Below, in pieces: positions 44,259 through 56,260 of a DNA stretch of 64,000 nucleotides. The notes below the pieces were generated by a model. It was not told the origin of the DNA and did not search any database. It saw nothing but the letters and a program-made list of their open reading frames with translations. Made by a program: the position numbers and the translations under genes. The stretch comes from Carettochelys insculpta (lineage: Eukaryota > Chordata > Testudines > Carettochelyidae). The stretch spans positions 35,521,501-35,585,500 of the forward strand of contig NC_134150.1 in assembly GCF_033958435.1 (NCBI RefSeq). The letters are read 5' to 3'. Each line of letters opens with the position of its first letter. Within the stretch, counting starts at the first letter, position 1.

Positions 44259-44573
44259 TCTCTACACTTGCATTCCTCTTTCAAAAGAGGTATGCAAATG
44301 AGGTGCAGATTTGTGTATTTGGCACCTCATTTGCATATTATTTCAAAAGACCTTCTTTCCCATTAAATAAAGGGAAGAAGGATTCTTTCGAAGATGGGGT
44401 TTACTTTCGAAAGAGCAGCGTCTACACTGGTTTTAATCTTTCAAAAGAAGTTCTTTTGAAATAAGAATATGCAAATGAGGTGCCAAATATGTAAATCTGC
44501 ATGTCATTTACATTTTCAATTTTCCTCATTTGCCTACCTCTTTCGAAAGAGGGATGCAAGTGTAGACGCACCC
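44259..44573. mobile_element. Palindromic MITE, family C copy 2
   Basis: Starts 'tctctacacttgcattcctc' and ends 'gatgcaagtgtagacgcacc', with the interior 'gaagatggggtttactttcga' as in 21020-21408. It begins only a few bases after the family D element. Confidence 0.8.
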
Positions 44574-46226
44574 AGTGGGATTTGCAGCATGCTCTATAAA
44601 TGTGAGAGTAAAGCACATTTATGAGGAAGCACGCTCATTGAAAAACAAACCTACTCCTTGTTCCTTCTACATACAAAGGGAATAGCCATGCAAGAACTCC
44701 CTTAATTTCTTTGTGGTAAAATCACATAAGTAGGCAGTCTCTCCCTCTGAATTATTAAATGTTTAAAGAAAGTTTCTCAGATTATGAACATGTATGTTTA
44801 TCAGGCTCTCAACACACTCCAATTACTCTCTGGTAGGAACATTGTTCACCTGAGCACAGAACTATTTTAAGCTGAGGCAGCAGAAAATGCAGCTTTCAAA
44901 ATTAATGGACTTTAAAAATATTTGGGTCCCCAGTCTTGGGCTATCAGTCTTGTTAAATGTTTCTTTTTCATCACTTATTCATTCAAAAAAAAAAACAACA
45001 ACAACTTGTTGCTCCTTTCCTAATGGAACAAGAGAAAATAGTTTAGTACAAAAAAAAAAATACCACTGCAACCTTCATTGCATGCCAAAGGGCATGATCT
45101 CTTTCCTGAACCAAGCCAGTTTGAAAGGCTTGACAAAGAGTTCTTGGGGGTATATAATCCTCCCCCTCTTTGCCCTCCCAAAGTTTTGCTGTCTGGCCCT
45201 TCCGCAGCCCTAGACTTCTTGTAACATATGTTATTCCCAGCCTCTCACCCTCTCCAGTTTAGTGCAGCTGCATAATTTAGCTTTTGCTAGCTGTCGGATT
45301 GTGTACACTTGCTGGTAGGGGAGACTTTAACCCAGAGCTTAAATGGGGCAGTGCCAGTCCTTAAATCCTCCTAGAGGGCTAGCAGGCACCACTGTCTGGT
45401 AGGGCTTGTGGAGGGGCGGGAGGACTTTGTGCCTTCTCCCCTTCCCTTCCCTTCCTGCCCTCCCCAGGTCTTTTTAAAGCTGATGGGAATCTCTCTACTG
45501 GTAGTGCAGCAGAGCTAAAGTGGCTTCCAGCTGTGAGCTGGGGCATGTCCCTTTGGCTCTCGAGAAGGGTGTTCAGAGCCATCCCATTTGTGGGTGTAAA
45601 ATGTGAACTGATTATCTCATTTTGTGCAACTGACTAGATATCAGGGATGCCAATTCTCCTGATTCACCACAAGTCTCCTGCCAATTGAGGCTTTTTTATT
45701 TTTTTTTCCTGAAAAGCCCCAGCTGCATTAGATTAAGCCAGATCTGGGAACTTCACTGCCTTCATGCACTGGTATCAGCTGTGCTCTGACTTGGACTACT
45801 ACCCCGTTCCCTGTGCTTCAGGGAACACTCCAGAAGAAAGCGGTAGGAGTAGCTCTCTGCACGGGCCTGCTGCACTGCCCCATCTTGTGAAGGGGTCTAC
45901 TCCTTGTGCAATGCCCCAGTGGAGCAGAAGCCAGGGGAGTTAAAACTGGGTGCATTAGTCTGAAATAAGCAGCTAGGGCAGCTGTTTCTGCACAGGGCGT
46001 GGCATATAAACAACAAGCATTGAGTATTGTTTTCCATAGGACATGTAAACCATGGTTGTTTCAGAAGGGAGAACAGTCTTCTGCCTGGATGGAGCCACTT
46101 CAACTTAGTGATGATGACACACAAACAAGGTGCTTGTGTGAGGGGGAGACAGATTTGTGTATATGTGTGAGCAAAACACACGAGGAAGATAAAAGATACA
46201 AGACGCCACTTGAATCACATCATATT
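44574..46226. other. Intergenic sequence
   Basis: Short A-rich simple tracts lie near 44990 and 45050. No gene or named repeat is seen. Confidence 0.5.
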
Positions 46227-46536
46227 GGCTGTGTCTACACTAGCCAAAAACTTCGAAATGGCCATTTCAAAGTTTAGTAATGAAGACCTGAAATGCATCT
46301 TCAGCGCCTCATTAGCATGCGGGTGGCAGCGGCACTTTGAAATTGATGCGGCTCGTCCAGACGGGGCTCCTTTTTGAAGGGACCCCAGCTACTTTGAAGT
46401 CCCCTTATTCCTATGAGTCGATTTCAAAGTGCCGCGGCTGCCCGCATGCTAATGAGGCGCTGAATATGTATTTCAGCGCTTCATTAGTAAACTTTGAAAT
46501 GGCCATTTTTAAGTTTTTGGCTAGTGTAGATGGAGC
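46227..46536. mobile_element. Palindromic MITE, family A copy 3
   Basis: The ends are 'ggctgtgtctacactagccaaa' and 'tttggctagtgtaga'. It is shorter than the other family A copies because the centre is reduced. Confidence 0.75.
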
Positions 46537-49383
46537 CATACCGTTATATTTTAAGGGCACTCCTTAATTTATTACAACACATTGTTTTAGGCTGTCAACA
46601 TTTCAGGGCAAACAGTCAGAGTCTTTGAACCCTTATCCCTCCCCAAATAGCTATGCCCCCACAGAGAGATCCACTTCCCTCTTGCAGAGTAAATAAAAGC
46701 AAAATCCCAGCCAGTAAGTGACAGGCAAGCTCACCCAACTGGAGTACATGAAAGTGGCAGGAGAAATGTGTCATCTGGGGGGGCTCCCTGGCCAATGGTG
46801 GCTTTGGAGACCTGGCAATGCTCTATGCAGCTGGGAGCAGGGGAGTGCTGGAGACCTGAATGCTGCTTCAAGTCGTGTGCACTGGTGAGTCGCCGTGTGC
46901 AACCTATCCCCACAGCCATCAGCTGCGTGGGCTGGATGGGCAAACTTTTCAAAAAGTTTTCACGGGGCAGACTGGGAAGGTTCTCCATTGGCAGATGACC
47001 TCCAGGCTGGGACTTTAAGACCTCTGCATTAACTCTTACGTCTTGTTGAGACATACCTTATTATCTATGTCTCACCGCAAAGTAGATATGTGGGATAGTT
47101 TTCTATTAAACAGTAGCCCGAGGAAAACCCCAGTTCTGTTTTATCCCCTCCCCCCCTATACACACACATCTTTGTAACCCTTCTGCTGGAAGGAATTGGC
47201 AGCAATCAGGGCTGGGTTCAACATCTGGGGGTTCCATTTCATCCATCTCACACACAACCAGCTCAAGCCCCCACCCAGTAGCCTGGGAAATTCACACAAC
47301 CGTGGGCACCTCAGAGAGGCAATGCTTCCCCATGCAAAAGCACAGAGTCTGAGTGTAGAAAAGGACTTTAATAAAAGAGGCAGAAAAGTCAATTAGCATG
47401 AGCTTGGGAAAATTATCACACCCAAGAGTTCATAACCAGTTCTCAAGTAACTATCCCAGCTCAAACGCATTAAGCAATGTCCTTGGCCTCTCAGGCTCAC
47501 CGGTCCAATATTGTAAACAGCCAATCCACTCACCCAACTTTCTCCATACCCCCAGTTCAAATGCCCCATTTACAACTTGGTCCAGTCTGTGCAGGCACTG
47601 ACACCTTATGCTGATGCATTCCCTCCTGGAACCTGAGACAATGCCACCTTTGTGCCGGTCCGGCGTTCTGCTTGCTCCTACCAGCCGTCCACCGGTTGTG
47701 CTGTCCATCTGTCCACTGCTCCTCCTACTGGCCGCCCACCAGTCACACTGTGCATCCAGCCGTCCGTTGCTCCTCCTACCAGCTGCCCACCAGTCATTCC
47801 ATCCACTGCTGTGAGTCTGGCCTGAGGCAAAACGCTGTGATTTCAGCTCTTGGTATCCACCAAAGTTGAGTCTCATACAAACACTGGTATCCATCTCAAT
47901 CTTTTAGCAGGTGGGAAGGACTAGTCAAACCAGACTTATCACTATATGGCCAAGGCACTCACTTAGCTGGTTCAACCCATATCCCACCCCATCTGCTTTA
48001 CAGTGCTTTAAACCAGGGAGCCCTGGGTAATCCATGTCTCATGCAGTTATATCAGCTGCCCTGTCCCCCACAATGACTTGGAGCATTGGTGAAATTGCAC
48101 AATTCTTATACTGAGTGTTAGCATAAATTGTGATTTTTTACAACATGTTTACAATTGACATAATATTATTGCTTCCTTGCTACCCATCAGTCTTTGTTTG
48201 CAAGGTATCACATATGCACACCTGTGCATTCTCATGCAAGTGATCTCTGGGAGGCACATTCCTCCCAGCCTTCAGCAGCATTGAGTTCCTGCTGGCACAT
48301 TCCTTACATCTTTTAAACAAAACTCTCTCTTTCCAAGTAAGATTTCTTTCCCACTGACCCTACGAAAGCTCAATTTAGTAAAAGTTTTGGCTATTCCCTA
48401 GCATGTAAGTAAAATTGAGCATTACCTGTGTTTTTACAAAATACTTGTTTATGGTGAGACAGCACAAAATATATGAGAGTATTCAGTCGTACGATCAGCT
48501 GCTTAAACAATGGATGAAAATGCATTGTTTCTAACTCTCTTGATTTTATTGTCAATCTGACAATACTGTAGCTGATACTTTTATTTAAAATCAGCATTCT
48601 TGCAGTCATGAAAATCTGAATGTTAATTAAAAAAAATGAAAAGGGTTTCTGCCCCTCATGGTTACAGAGTCTGATGTAAACCATAACATCCTTTTAGAAA
48701 ATGCATGATAGTGTAAATACCAAAGTACTGAATTTTATAGCATTGAATGAACTGTACAAGTAATGCTGGTCAATTTCAAGGATCGAATGAATTTTACAAG
48801 TAATCCTATGTCCTAATGGACTAAATTGAGGTGTAAAATTATTTTTTTTAATTGAAATTGGCGAGCTAATTTTCTGATTAAAGTTTTTGTGATAAACATT
48901 TTCCTCTTCAGAAGAAAACATTTATAAGATCATGGTGTGGGGATATTTTCAAGTTTTCTGTTAAACTGTGATTTGCATAAGGCCCTACTCAAGGTTGTGA
49001 AGAAGACCTTGAAAATGTAAACCCTAAAGACTTGAAAACAAGACAGCAAATAAAGAGACCTTCAAATTTATTAACCGGGAAGCTGTCTCATGATCTTTAA
49101 ATCAAGCTCTTATTTTTTTTCATTTTTCTTTTTGTTTGTCAAATTCAGGATGTTTGAATATTTGTGGTTATCCGTATTGAAACTGAAATCTTTGAGTTTG
49201 TAATAGCAAAAACAAATGGAAGGGAAGCAAATGTGCATGAATGTTTAGGAGAAGAATATTTAAAAGCTACGTAGTCTTTCTTGGAATTAAAACTACAGCA
49301 GTTTTCTGAGAAGCTGAATTTGCTAGGTGTGTTGTAAGTAATAATTGCCTTAGACAATAGCACCATATGAAGACTTGGTTGCA
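46537..49383. other. Intergenic sequence with a short minisatellite
   Basis: Positions 47655-47815 hold about three imperfect units of about 55 bp built on 'tgctcctcctaccagc', 'cgcccaccagtcacactg' and 'catccagccgtcc'. They sit in a region of 47190-48300 that may be an old LTR-type repeat in reverse. No gene is supported. Confidence 0.5.
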
Positions 49384-50360
49384 TATGGATTAGTAACTGA
49401 GAGAAAGCTGTGCTAGTCTATATACTATCAAAAAAAAGCAGTAAAGTCGCACTTTAAAGACTAATAAAATAATTTGTTAAGTGAGCTTTCGTGGGACAGA
49501 CCCACTTCTTCAGACCATAGCCATACCAGAACAGTCTCAATATTTAAGCCATAGAGAACCAAAAATGGTAATCAAGGTTGACAAATCAGAAAAAAAAAAA
49601 TCAAGGTGAGCAAATCAGAGAGTAGAGGGGCAGGGGGGTGTGTGGGAGTCAAGAATTAGATTGAGCCAAGTGTGGAAGTATAAGAGTTACATTGCAAAAA
49701 TCACAGTATGATACAATGTTGCTTCTGAGCTCAAGAAGGGGAAGTTATGTTGATGATGTGTATAGGAATGTAGGGTGGGTTTGGATGGAGCTAGGTGTGC
49801 CTGGGAAAACAGGAACCAGAGCAGTAGGTGCTAGACGGTAATTAGTTAAGGTAACCAGAGATCATAAACAGGAGACTGCCGAAGGTGATATGGAAATGAA
49901 GATATGTGATTGGTTTCAGGGGCTATGTGGGGCGGGGTTGTGTCTGGTTTTTCTTTGTTTATTAACTTGCCTTCTTTTGTCTGTATAAATTGAGAGACCT
50001 GAGCCCTAGGTGGGGGCTCACCTTTCTCTGAATGTATTAGCAGAGCAGCTTTGCTAATAAACAGAGTGGTCTGACAAATTGTGAGTCTCGAGTCTAACTT
50101 TGGCACAAGTTAGCAAAAGAGCCCCTATAATGACCCAGAAAATTCGCATCCCAGTTCGAACCATATGTTAATGTGTTGAATTTGAATATAAAACAGAGTT
50201 CAGCAGCCTCTCTTTCCAAAGTAGTGTGAAAATTCCTCTTCAGTAAGACGCAGACTCTTAAATCATTAACAGAATGGCCCATTCCATTAAAATGTCGGCT
50301 GACCAGTTTGTGGATCAGGAGTGTTTTTGTGTCTGTTTCATGCCCATTAACTCTTTGTCT
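49384..50360 (-). mobile_element. Penelope-like element, C-terminal coding end and 3' tail
   Basis: On the minus strand, a frame near 50107-50350 reads HSVNDLRVCVLLKRNFHTTL, then EREAAELCFIFKFNTLTYG. This matches the conserved C-terminal region (GIY-YIG endonuclease end) of Penelope-like elements. After a solo LTR (49748-50107) the tail continues to the 'gaagaagtgggtctgtccc', 'acgaaagctc', 'gtctttaaagtgc' and 'tatagactagc' segments and ends at 49384. This linkage identifies the other copies of that tail in the window. The reverse transcriptase part is not present. Confidence 0.8.
49748..50107 (+). mobile_element. Solo LTR nested in the Penelope-like element
   Basis: 360 bp, starting TGTTGATGATG and ending TTTGGCACA, flanked by the direct repeat AGTTA at 49743-49747 and 50108-50112. 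It has a TATAAA-type box near 49983 and an AATAAA signal near 50058. The Penelope-like sequence on each side is continuous if the LTR is removed. The LTR differs from that of the ERV at 24328. Confidence 0.8.
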
Positions 50361-51135
50361 AAGAGAGTTTGGAGACTGAAGTTCAGCTTGAGTCCCTTCA
50401 GCTCACTTTCTTTATTGACAACCTTACCCAGTTCCTGAAGATCTTTTTCACTTCCTGCTATTAAAACAGTATTGTCTGCATACCTCAGGTTGTTGATGTT
50501 ACATCCTCCAGTGTTTAATCATGGCAGACCTTCTTCTATTTTGCGCATTATTCTTTCACTGTACAAGTTAAAGAGATCAGGTGAAAGAACACAACCTTGT
50601 CTCACTCCTCGTTTTATCTTCACATATCTACCAAGGTTTTTTCTGATCCTGATGGCTGCTGTCTGTTCCCAGTAGATGTTTTTAATTATTCTCAAATCCT
50701 TCCCATCTATATCCAGTTCTTCCAACAGTCTCATCATTTCTTCTTGTTTTACTCTGTCGAATGTTCTCATAGTCAATGAAGCACAAATATATGTCCTTTT
50801 GAACTTCCAGTGCTTTTGATTAATGACCTTAAAATGTATGCTGCATTACCTCGGTCTTTCACAAATCCACATTGGTCATCAGAGATCTCAGACTGTATTT
50901 GATTTCTAATCTGGTGTATCATAATCTTCAAAAGAATTTTGGTCATATGAGTGATTGTCCTACGCTGTTTACATTCAGTTGCACATGGTTTCTTTGGCAA
51001 GGCAATAAAAACAGATCTTGATAAGTCTTCTGGGACATGCCCTGTACTGTACTGTTTCGTAATTGTGTTATGTGTAATGAGGCAGTTTCGAGAAGTGAAA
51101 ATGGTGTTTGGGTAACAGCATTGAACTGAGACCAA
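50361..51135 (-). mobile_element. RTE-like non-LTR retrotransposon fragment
   Basis: Minus-strand frames contain FIALPKKP, SDDQCGFVKDRG, then FDRVKQEEMMRLLEEL, GVRQGCVLSPDLFNLYSE and a degenerate YADN in place of YADD. These are consecutive motifs of a non-LTR reverse transcriptase, closest by eye to the RTE group. Frame breaks near 50775 and stops show it is inactive. It abuts the Penelope-like fragment. Confidence 0.75.
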
Positions 51136-51204
51136 CTAATCCTGGGTTTTATTTCTGGCTCTCTTGCTGGCTTCCTGCATAACTCTCCGTGGCCAAGTTT
51201 ACTC

Positions 51205-51606
51205 AGCTGGGCTATGCCTACACGAGAAGCCGTTGTCGACGGAAGTCACTGTTGGAAGGGACTTTCCGTCAAAACTTCTGTCGACAGATTGCATCTACAC
51301 ACAAAATCAGATCAAAAGAGCAATCCAGTCTGTCAACAGAGAGCAGCCAGACTGCCCAGCCCTCTCTCAACAGAATGGCTGTCTGGAGCTGTTTTAAACT
51401 GGGCTGCCCAGTGAACCGGAAGCCCTGTCTGTAGACAGAAGGTCCCCAGAGCATTTACACCGATGTTTTGTCAACAGGGTACTGTCAAGAGAGGCATTAT
51501 ATGTGAACAGGGAGAGGTATAACACTGCCAGTGGATGGGCTGGGTTTGGCAAATTCTGTGGTTCATCATTGGTCAGTTCCTGAGAGTGCCAGACTGGAAA
51601 GATTCA
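51205..51606. repeat. MITE fragment and a TA-type element end
   Basis: It starts 'gctgggctatgcctacacgag' with 'gttgtcgac' motifs mirrored around 51290-51480. Positions about 51580-51606 ('gtgccagactggaaagattcaacctg') are a lone right end of the TA-flanked family seen at 15365. Confidence 0.5.
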
Positions 51607-53416
51607 ACCTGTAATAATAATTCATAATATACATCAATTTAAAACTAATCATAATTAACTCTTTTTAATTATATGTAGTAATTGGAATTTTTAAACCGCA
51701 ATTTATAACATTGAAGTTTCATTTTAACAGCAGAAATATATATAATTTTAACGGAAATGGCACTTACATGAAAAATCACTCATAGATGGAGATGGTGTCC
51801 ATCAATTTTCTGCTTTAAAAACATAAAGCTGTGAAACAAGGATCTTTTTAAAATGGGAAATACTTGAATCTCAACAATTGTAGCTATAATTTTAAAATGT
51901 ATATTATGTGCTGGATGGTATGTTTAGGAAGAGGGAAAATTAAAATAGCTAGGATCTCGTTACTGATAGCAATTTAGTGCTAACCTCTGTCCCTGGATAT
52001 GATGCTGTTTGCACTGAAGTTAACAGTATGGTTGTGAGGTCAAAACTTCTGACAATGTATGAATGTTTGTTGGGTCTCATTGTGCGGTATGCAACTTCTA
52101 AGATGATTACATGGTTCAGGGAGCTGCTAACCCGTGAAAATCCTGTTCAGGAATGTGCAAAAGTGTGAAATGTGTCAGATGGTCTCTCAGTCCCGTTGCA
52201 CAGGTATGTTTATCAGTACAATTGATGCTGTTGTTCACAGTTTCAGACAACCAAAAGATTGACTGAGTCATGGAGTATGAACTAATTAACTAACTAACTT
52301 AACTAATATACTCCTTGTATGGCAGCGTTCAGGTGGAGGGTTATCCTCAGAGACAAATTTCATTTACTGTGCCAAGAATCTATTGGTGTCCTAGGGCAGG
52401 GCTTAAACTTAAACTTTATTTACTGTGCACAAGAAATAATTTCTGGTGACTGAAATTTTACCAAGTTTTGCTAGACTGCAGTGAGTGGAGAGGTTGCTAG
52501 AACAACTCCCCAAGAGCCTCCAAAATACAGAGCTGTACTCTGGCATTACTTTCATGGGTTAATTCAGTCACTTCTAAGAGAGCTTCTCTATGTTTGAGAG
52601 CAGCCTGGAGACAAGACACAGGCTTGTATATCAGCTGACACGCCTGACAAGTTCTCCAGAATTAATCTGTCTGAGAGCAGCAGAGCTGAGTTTAATTATG
52701 GAAAGGCTGCATCTGTGTTCAAAGCAATTGAGAAAAAGAAGAAAGTAAAAAGTCTGTTTGATTAACTGCTTTCAGCCTGATGGATAAAGACAGATGGTTA
52801 CTAGATATTTTTTCATGGCTCATGGAGCTGTATTCTTTGAGTAAATTAAAGCTATAGGGTTAAAATCCACCTTTGAAGATGCATATTTGTAACCCGCTTT
52901 CACTCCAGTAGGAGTTATGTGCAAGCAACCTGGGGCAGAGTCAGGCTCCAAAGTAATAGTATGCTGTGTTAAAAATACATTTTTGAAATGAATCTTCAAA
53001 GGCGAGTGATAGTTTAAAATGTTGGTTAAAACTTGGTAAAATGGTGGCTTATTCACAGTTCAGGAAGCCTCTTCCCTGAATGATTTGTTAGAAGTATAGA
53101 AGTGTGGTCAGAAGTGTTTCTTCTCTTTATCCACGTAGGTGTCTCTCTCAACCCCCAAGCTTTCACAATATTTCAGTCCTTACCATACGACCATGGAAAT
53201 CCTTATACAAGCTATCCTCAGTTCTTTCACCCTGCGGATGGTTTCAAACAGACATCTGATTGCACCTGGTTGCAATTGCGTTCTGAGGCATGAACACAAT
53301 TTGTTATATGGGCTTACTAAGGTAAATATGTCATGGTAGAGATAAGCCTTTAGACTATGGTAAGAAATCAAATTCAGACAGGTATTTTCTTCTCTCAGGT
53401 CCCAGGTCTCTTAATA
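51607..53416. other. Intergenic sequence
   Basis: AT-rich with a short (taac)n tract near 52285. No gene or recognised repeat. Confidence 0.5.
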
Positions 53417-53753
53417 CAGGTTGAACCTCTCTAATCTGGCTCCCTTGTGACCCGACTGGTTCCAGATGAGAGAATTTTCCAGACCACAGGAGGTCAATAA
53501 TGTCTAGCACATTATGACCACTTTCACGGCTTACTGGGCACTTAGAAGACATTTAGGGGTAAGTTACAGCTAAATAACAGCACAGAACACTGAGAGACAG
53601 GACTGGATAAAGATAGATGGTTGGAAACAAGCTTTATAGGACTATGGGAAACATGGCAACACCCGCTGTAAGTGGTCATCCAGCTAACTAAAATCTCGCT
53701 GGATTATGGATGTGGATGGATGAGAGAGTTCTGGATTAGAGAGGTTCAACCTG
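53417..53753. mobile_element. TA-flanked non-autonomous element, copy 2
   Basis: The ends are 'caggttgaacctctctaat' and 'attagagaggttcaacctg', perfectly inverted, with TA on both sides. This is the best preserved copy of the family. Confidence 0.85.
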
Positions 53754-54302
53754 TACATCTAGTTAGGTATGTGTTTGCAGGATCAAGGCCTTATTGTGTA
53801 TTTAGTGTGTGTTTCTAAGTGATGTGGGTGCTACTTTTGCAGTAGGGAAAAAACAGTGCAGCAGTAAGATTTGAAGTCCAGCTGACTCAGGACTAAAAAG
53901 AGAGGTGTGGACAGTCAACACTGGACTTGGAAATCCAGCAGAGAGCAGAGGGATGGGGAGGTCTCAGAGCCCAGGTGGGCTCATCTGCGTTCCTATTTGA
54001 AGAATTGTAGGGTGAGCTGGAGTCAGTTGACCCAGGCTTTGAGACTGCCCTGCATGCATTTTGTATAGCCACCCGTCCTGGCTCTCGGTGTTGTGTGCTA
54101 TACTTTTGTTTTGTTCTCGTTTTTGTTTTGTTTTGTTTTTTTCAGAGTAGTTTTGCCCCTAGGCCCTGTGTCAACTATATACTTAAAGTTGTACAGTGAC
54201 TTGTAAGAAGTGGTGTTTGTTCCAATTGGATTACTGATCTGCTTGCAGCTTCTAAATCAGGGCTTTAGGTAAGCCTGTAATATACAAGTTCTAAGAAGAG
54301 TA
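53754..54302. other. Intergenic sequence
   Basis: A (gtttt)n tract lies near 54105-54140. Nothing else is seen. Confidence 0.5.
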
Positions 54303-54623
54303 CAGGTTGAACCTAGCTAGTCTGGCACACTCAGGACCTGACCAGTGCCGGACTAGGGAATTTGCTAGACCATGGGAGATAGTATTGTTTAGGAGCATTG
54401 CCAATGCTTGCACTGCTTACTGGGCTCTCAGAAGCCATTTAGGGGTAAATTACAGCTGAAGAACAGAACACTGAGAGACAGGACTGGTGGCTGTAAACAA
54501 ACTTTATCGGACCATGGGAAACTTGGCCACACCCATGAGCAGTGGTCATGTAGCTAACTAAAGTCATGACAGGTTATGGATGTTGCCAGATGAGAGAGTG
54601 CCAGACTAGAGAGGTTCAACCTG
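54303..54623. mobile_element. TA-flanked non-autonomous element, copy 3
   Basis: It starts 'caggttgaacctagctagt' after TA and ends 'ctagagaggttcaacctg'. The interior is collinear with copies 1 and 2. Confidence 0.8.
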
Positions 54624-55914
54624 CAGTAAGATAAAGGACCACAAACATTAAAAACAATTTAGATGTTGAAAAATGACAGCGTGTTATGATCGGCTTATAC
54701 ATAAGCCCACAAAAGTAAGATACACAGATCCCTACACTTAGGAAAAAATGTGTTTATTTACTTCAGCTAACTGCACATAGGTACATTAATATTTCCTACC
54801 ACCAGAGGATTTCTTATTAAAAATGGTAATTTAGCTAACTCTTATAGGCAGAGTTAAAATGAGATTGAAACAGTTACGTAGCAGCACAACCTAGTGTGAA
54901 AACTAACAATCAAATCAATAGTATTAAAGGGTGGGGGGTGAGGTAGCACTCTGTACATGATGTAAATACTAAGGAAAGTTATTTACTATGCGCCAGGTGA
55001 GGCTAAATAATCATGATAGGTTAGACCTTCGCTTACTTACCAAATTGTAACCAAATGACTTGTTTTTCAAGTGGGAGGAAACAGGCTGCATGTCAGATAA
55101 CTTTGATTTTGCCAAAGTCGATCTCTTAAGCCTAGAACCCCAATAGGTGCACTTCAGTTGAAAGAGAAATAATCTTCCCATGCAGAATGCTGCTCTGGGC
55201 TTTGTGAAACCTGTGTTCCTTTGCCACCACAGACTTCGCGCAGTATCTTTCACCGGGGCTGGGCTTGGCCCCTTACAGATTGGCATAATGATGCTTCTCT
55301 CAAGGTGCTTTCTTGTTCTCCAGCTTCTCAGCTTTTGTTAAAATAAAAGCCCTGGTCTGGACTGCAGCTTGAGACTTTGTTTTATTAACCACAAGCTAAG
55401 CACCCTTCTGTTTTGAGATCAAATCTTCTCCAGGTGTTTTTCAGTATTTCTTTGGGTCAGGTGGCAGAGGAGAACCACGATGATATCACTCCCCTGTCTT
55501 ATGTAACTTTTGAGGGAGGAGGGAACCCTCGTCTTCCAGTGGGGAAACACTGGCATTCCAAAAGGGCTGGAGAGGTGTCTGCCATCAGGTGACTCAAGCC
55601 AGTGTCTCTGAAAGGCTGTGACAGCCACTACTCGTAGGCTGTCTTGAGTGTGCACAGGAGGACTAAGCTCTGTGAAAGTCCATTGTCGTGGTTAGCAGGC
55701 TGTCGACCCTATCAGGTTTTTTCATTGTCATATCTGAAGGGTGAGTTGTGGCTGACAGCTGAAGTAGCACATTTACAATACAGACACATGGCCAATATTC
55801 CTAACTGCAGTTTACTCCTGGAGGGAATTCTGGGCCATATGCAGGGTGCAGAATTCATACCTTCCACAGATTTCTTGGCTTCCCTGTGGAAAAATGGGGG
55901 AAGCAAAGAAATTT
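54624..55914. other. Intergenic sequence
   Basis: Positions 55010-55660 resemble old repeat sequence but I cannot name it. No gene is supported. Confidence 0.4.
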
Positions 55915-56260
55915 AGAATCATAGAATCCTAAGGATGGAAGAGACCTCAGGAGGTCAGTGAGTCCAGCCCCCTGCCTAAAGCAAGATCCTTTACTAAATC
56001 CTAACTAAATCCCAGACAGTACTTGTCAAGATGGGACTTAAAAACTTTTAGGGATGGAGATTTCACCACTTCTCAGTCCGTTCCAGTATGTCACCACCCT
56101 CCCAGTGAAATAGGTTTTCCAAATATCCAACCTAGATCTCTGCCACTGTAACTTGAGACCATTGCTCCTTATTCTGCCATCCCTCACTGCTAAGAACAGC
56201 TTCTCTCCATCCTCTTTAGAAGCCCCCTGTGGAAGTTGAAGGAAAGTGTTGTGGCAGCGG
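55915..56260 (-). mobile_element. CR1 LINE fragment, 3' end
   Basis: 'agaatcatagaatcctaagg', 'gacctcaggaggtcag' and 'gagtccagccccctgcc' match the 5698-6500 CR1 in the same reversed orientation. It is truncated after 'ggaagttgaagg'. Confidence 0.88.

Noticed and set aside
47451..47894. Minus-strand frame with repeated WWAA.RRS units
   Set aside because: It is the translation of the short minisatellite at 47655-47815.
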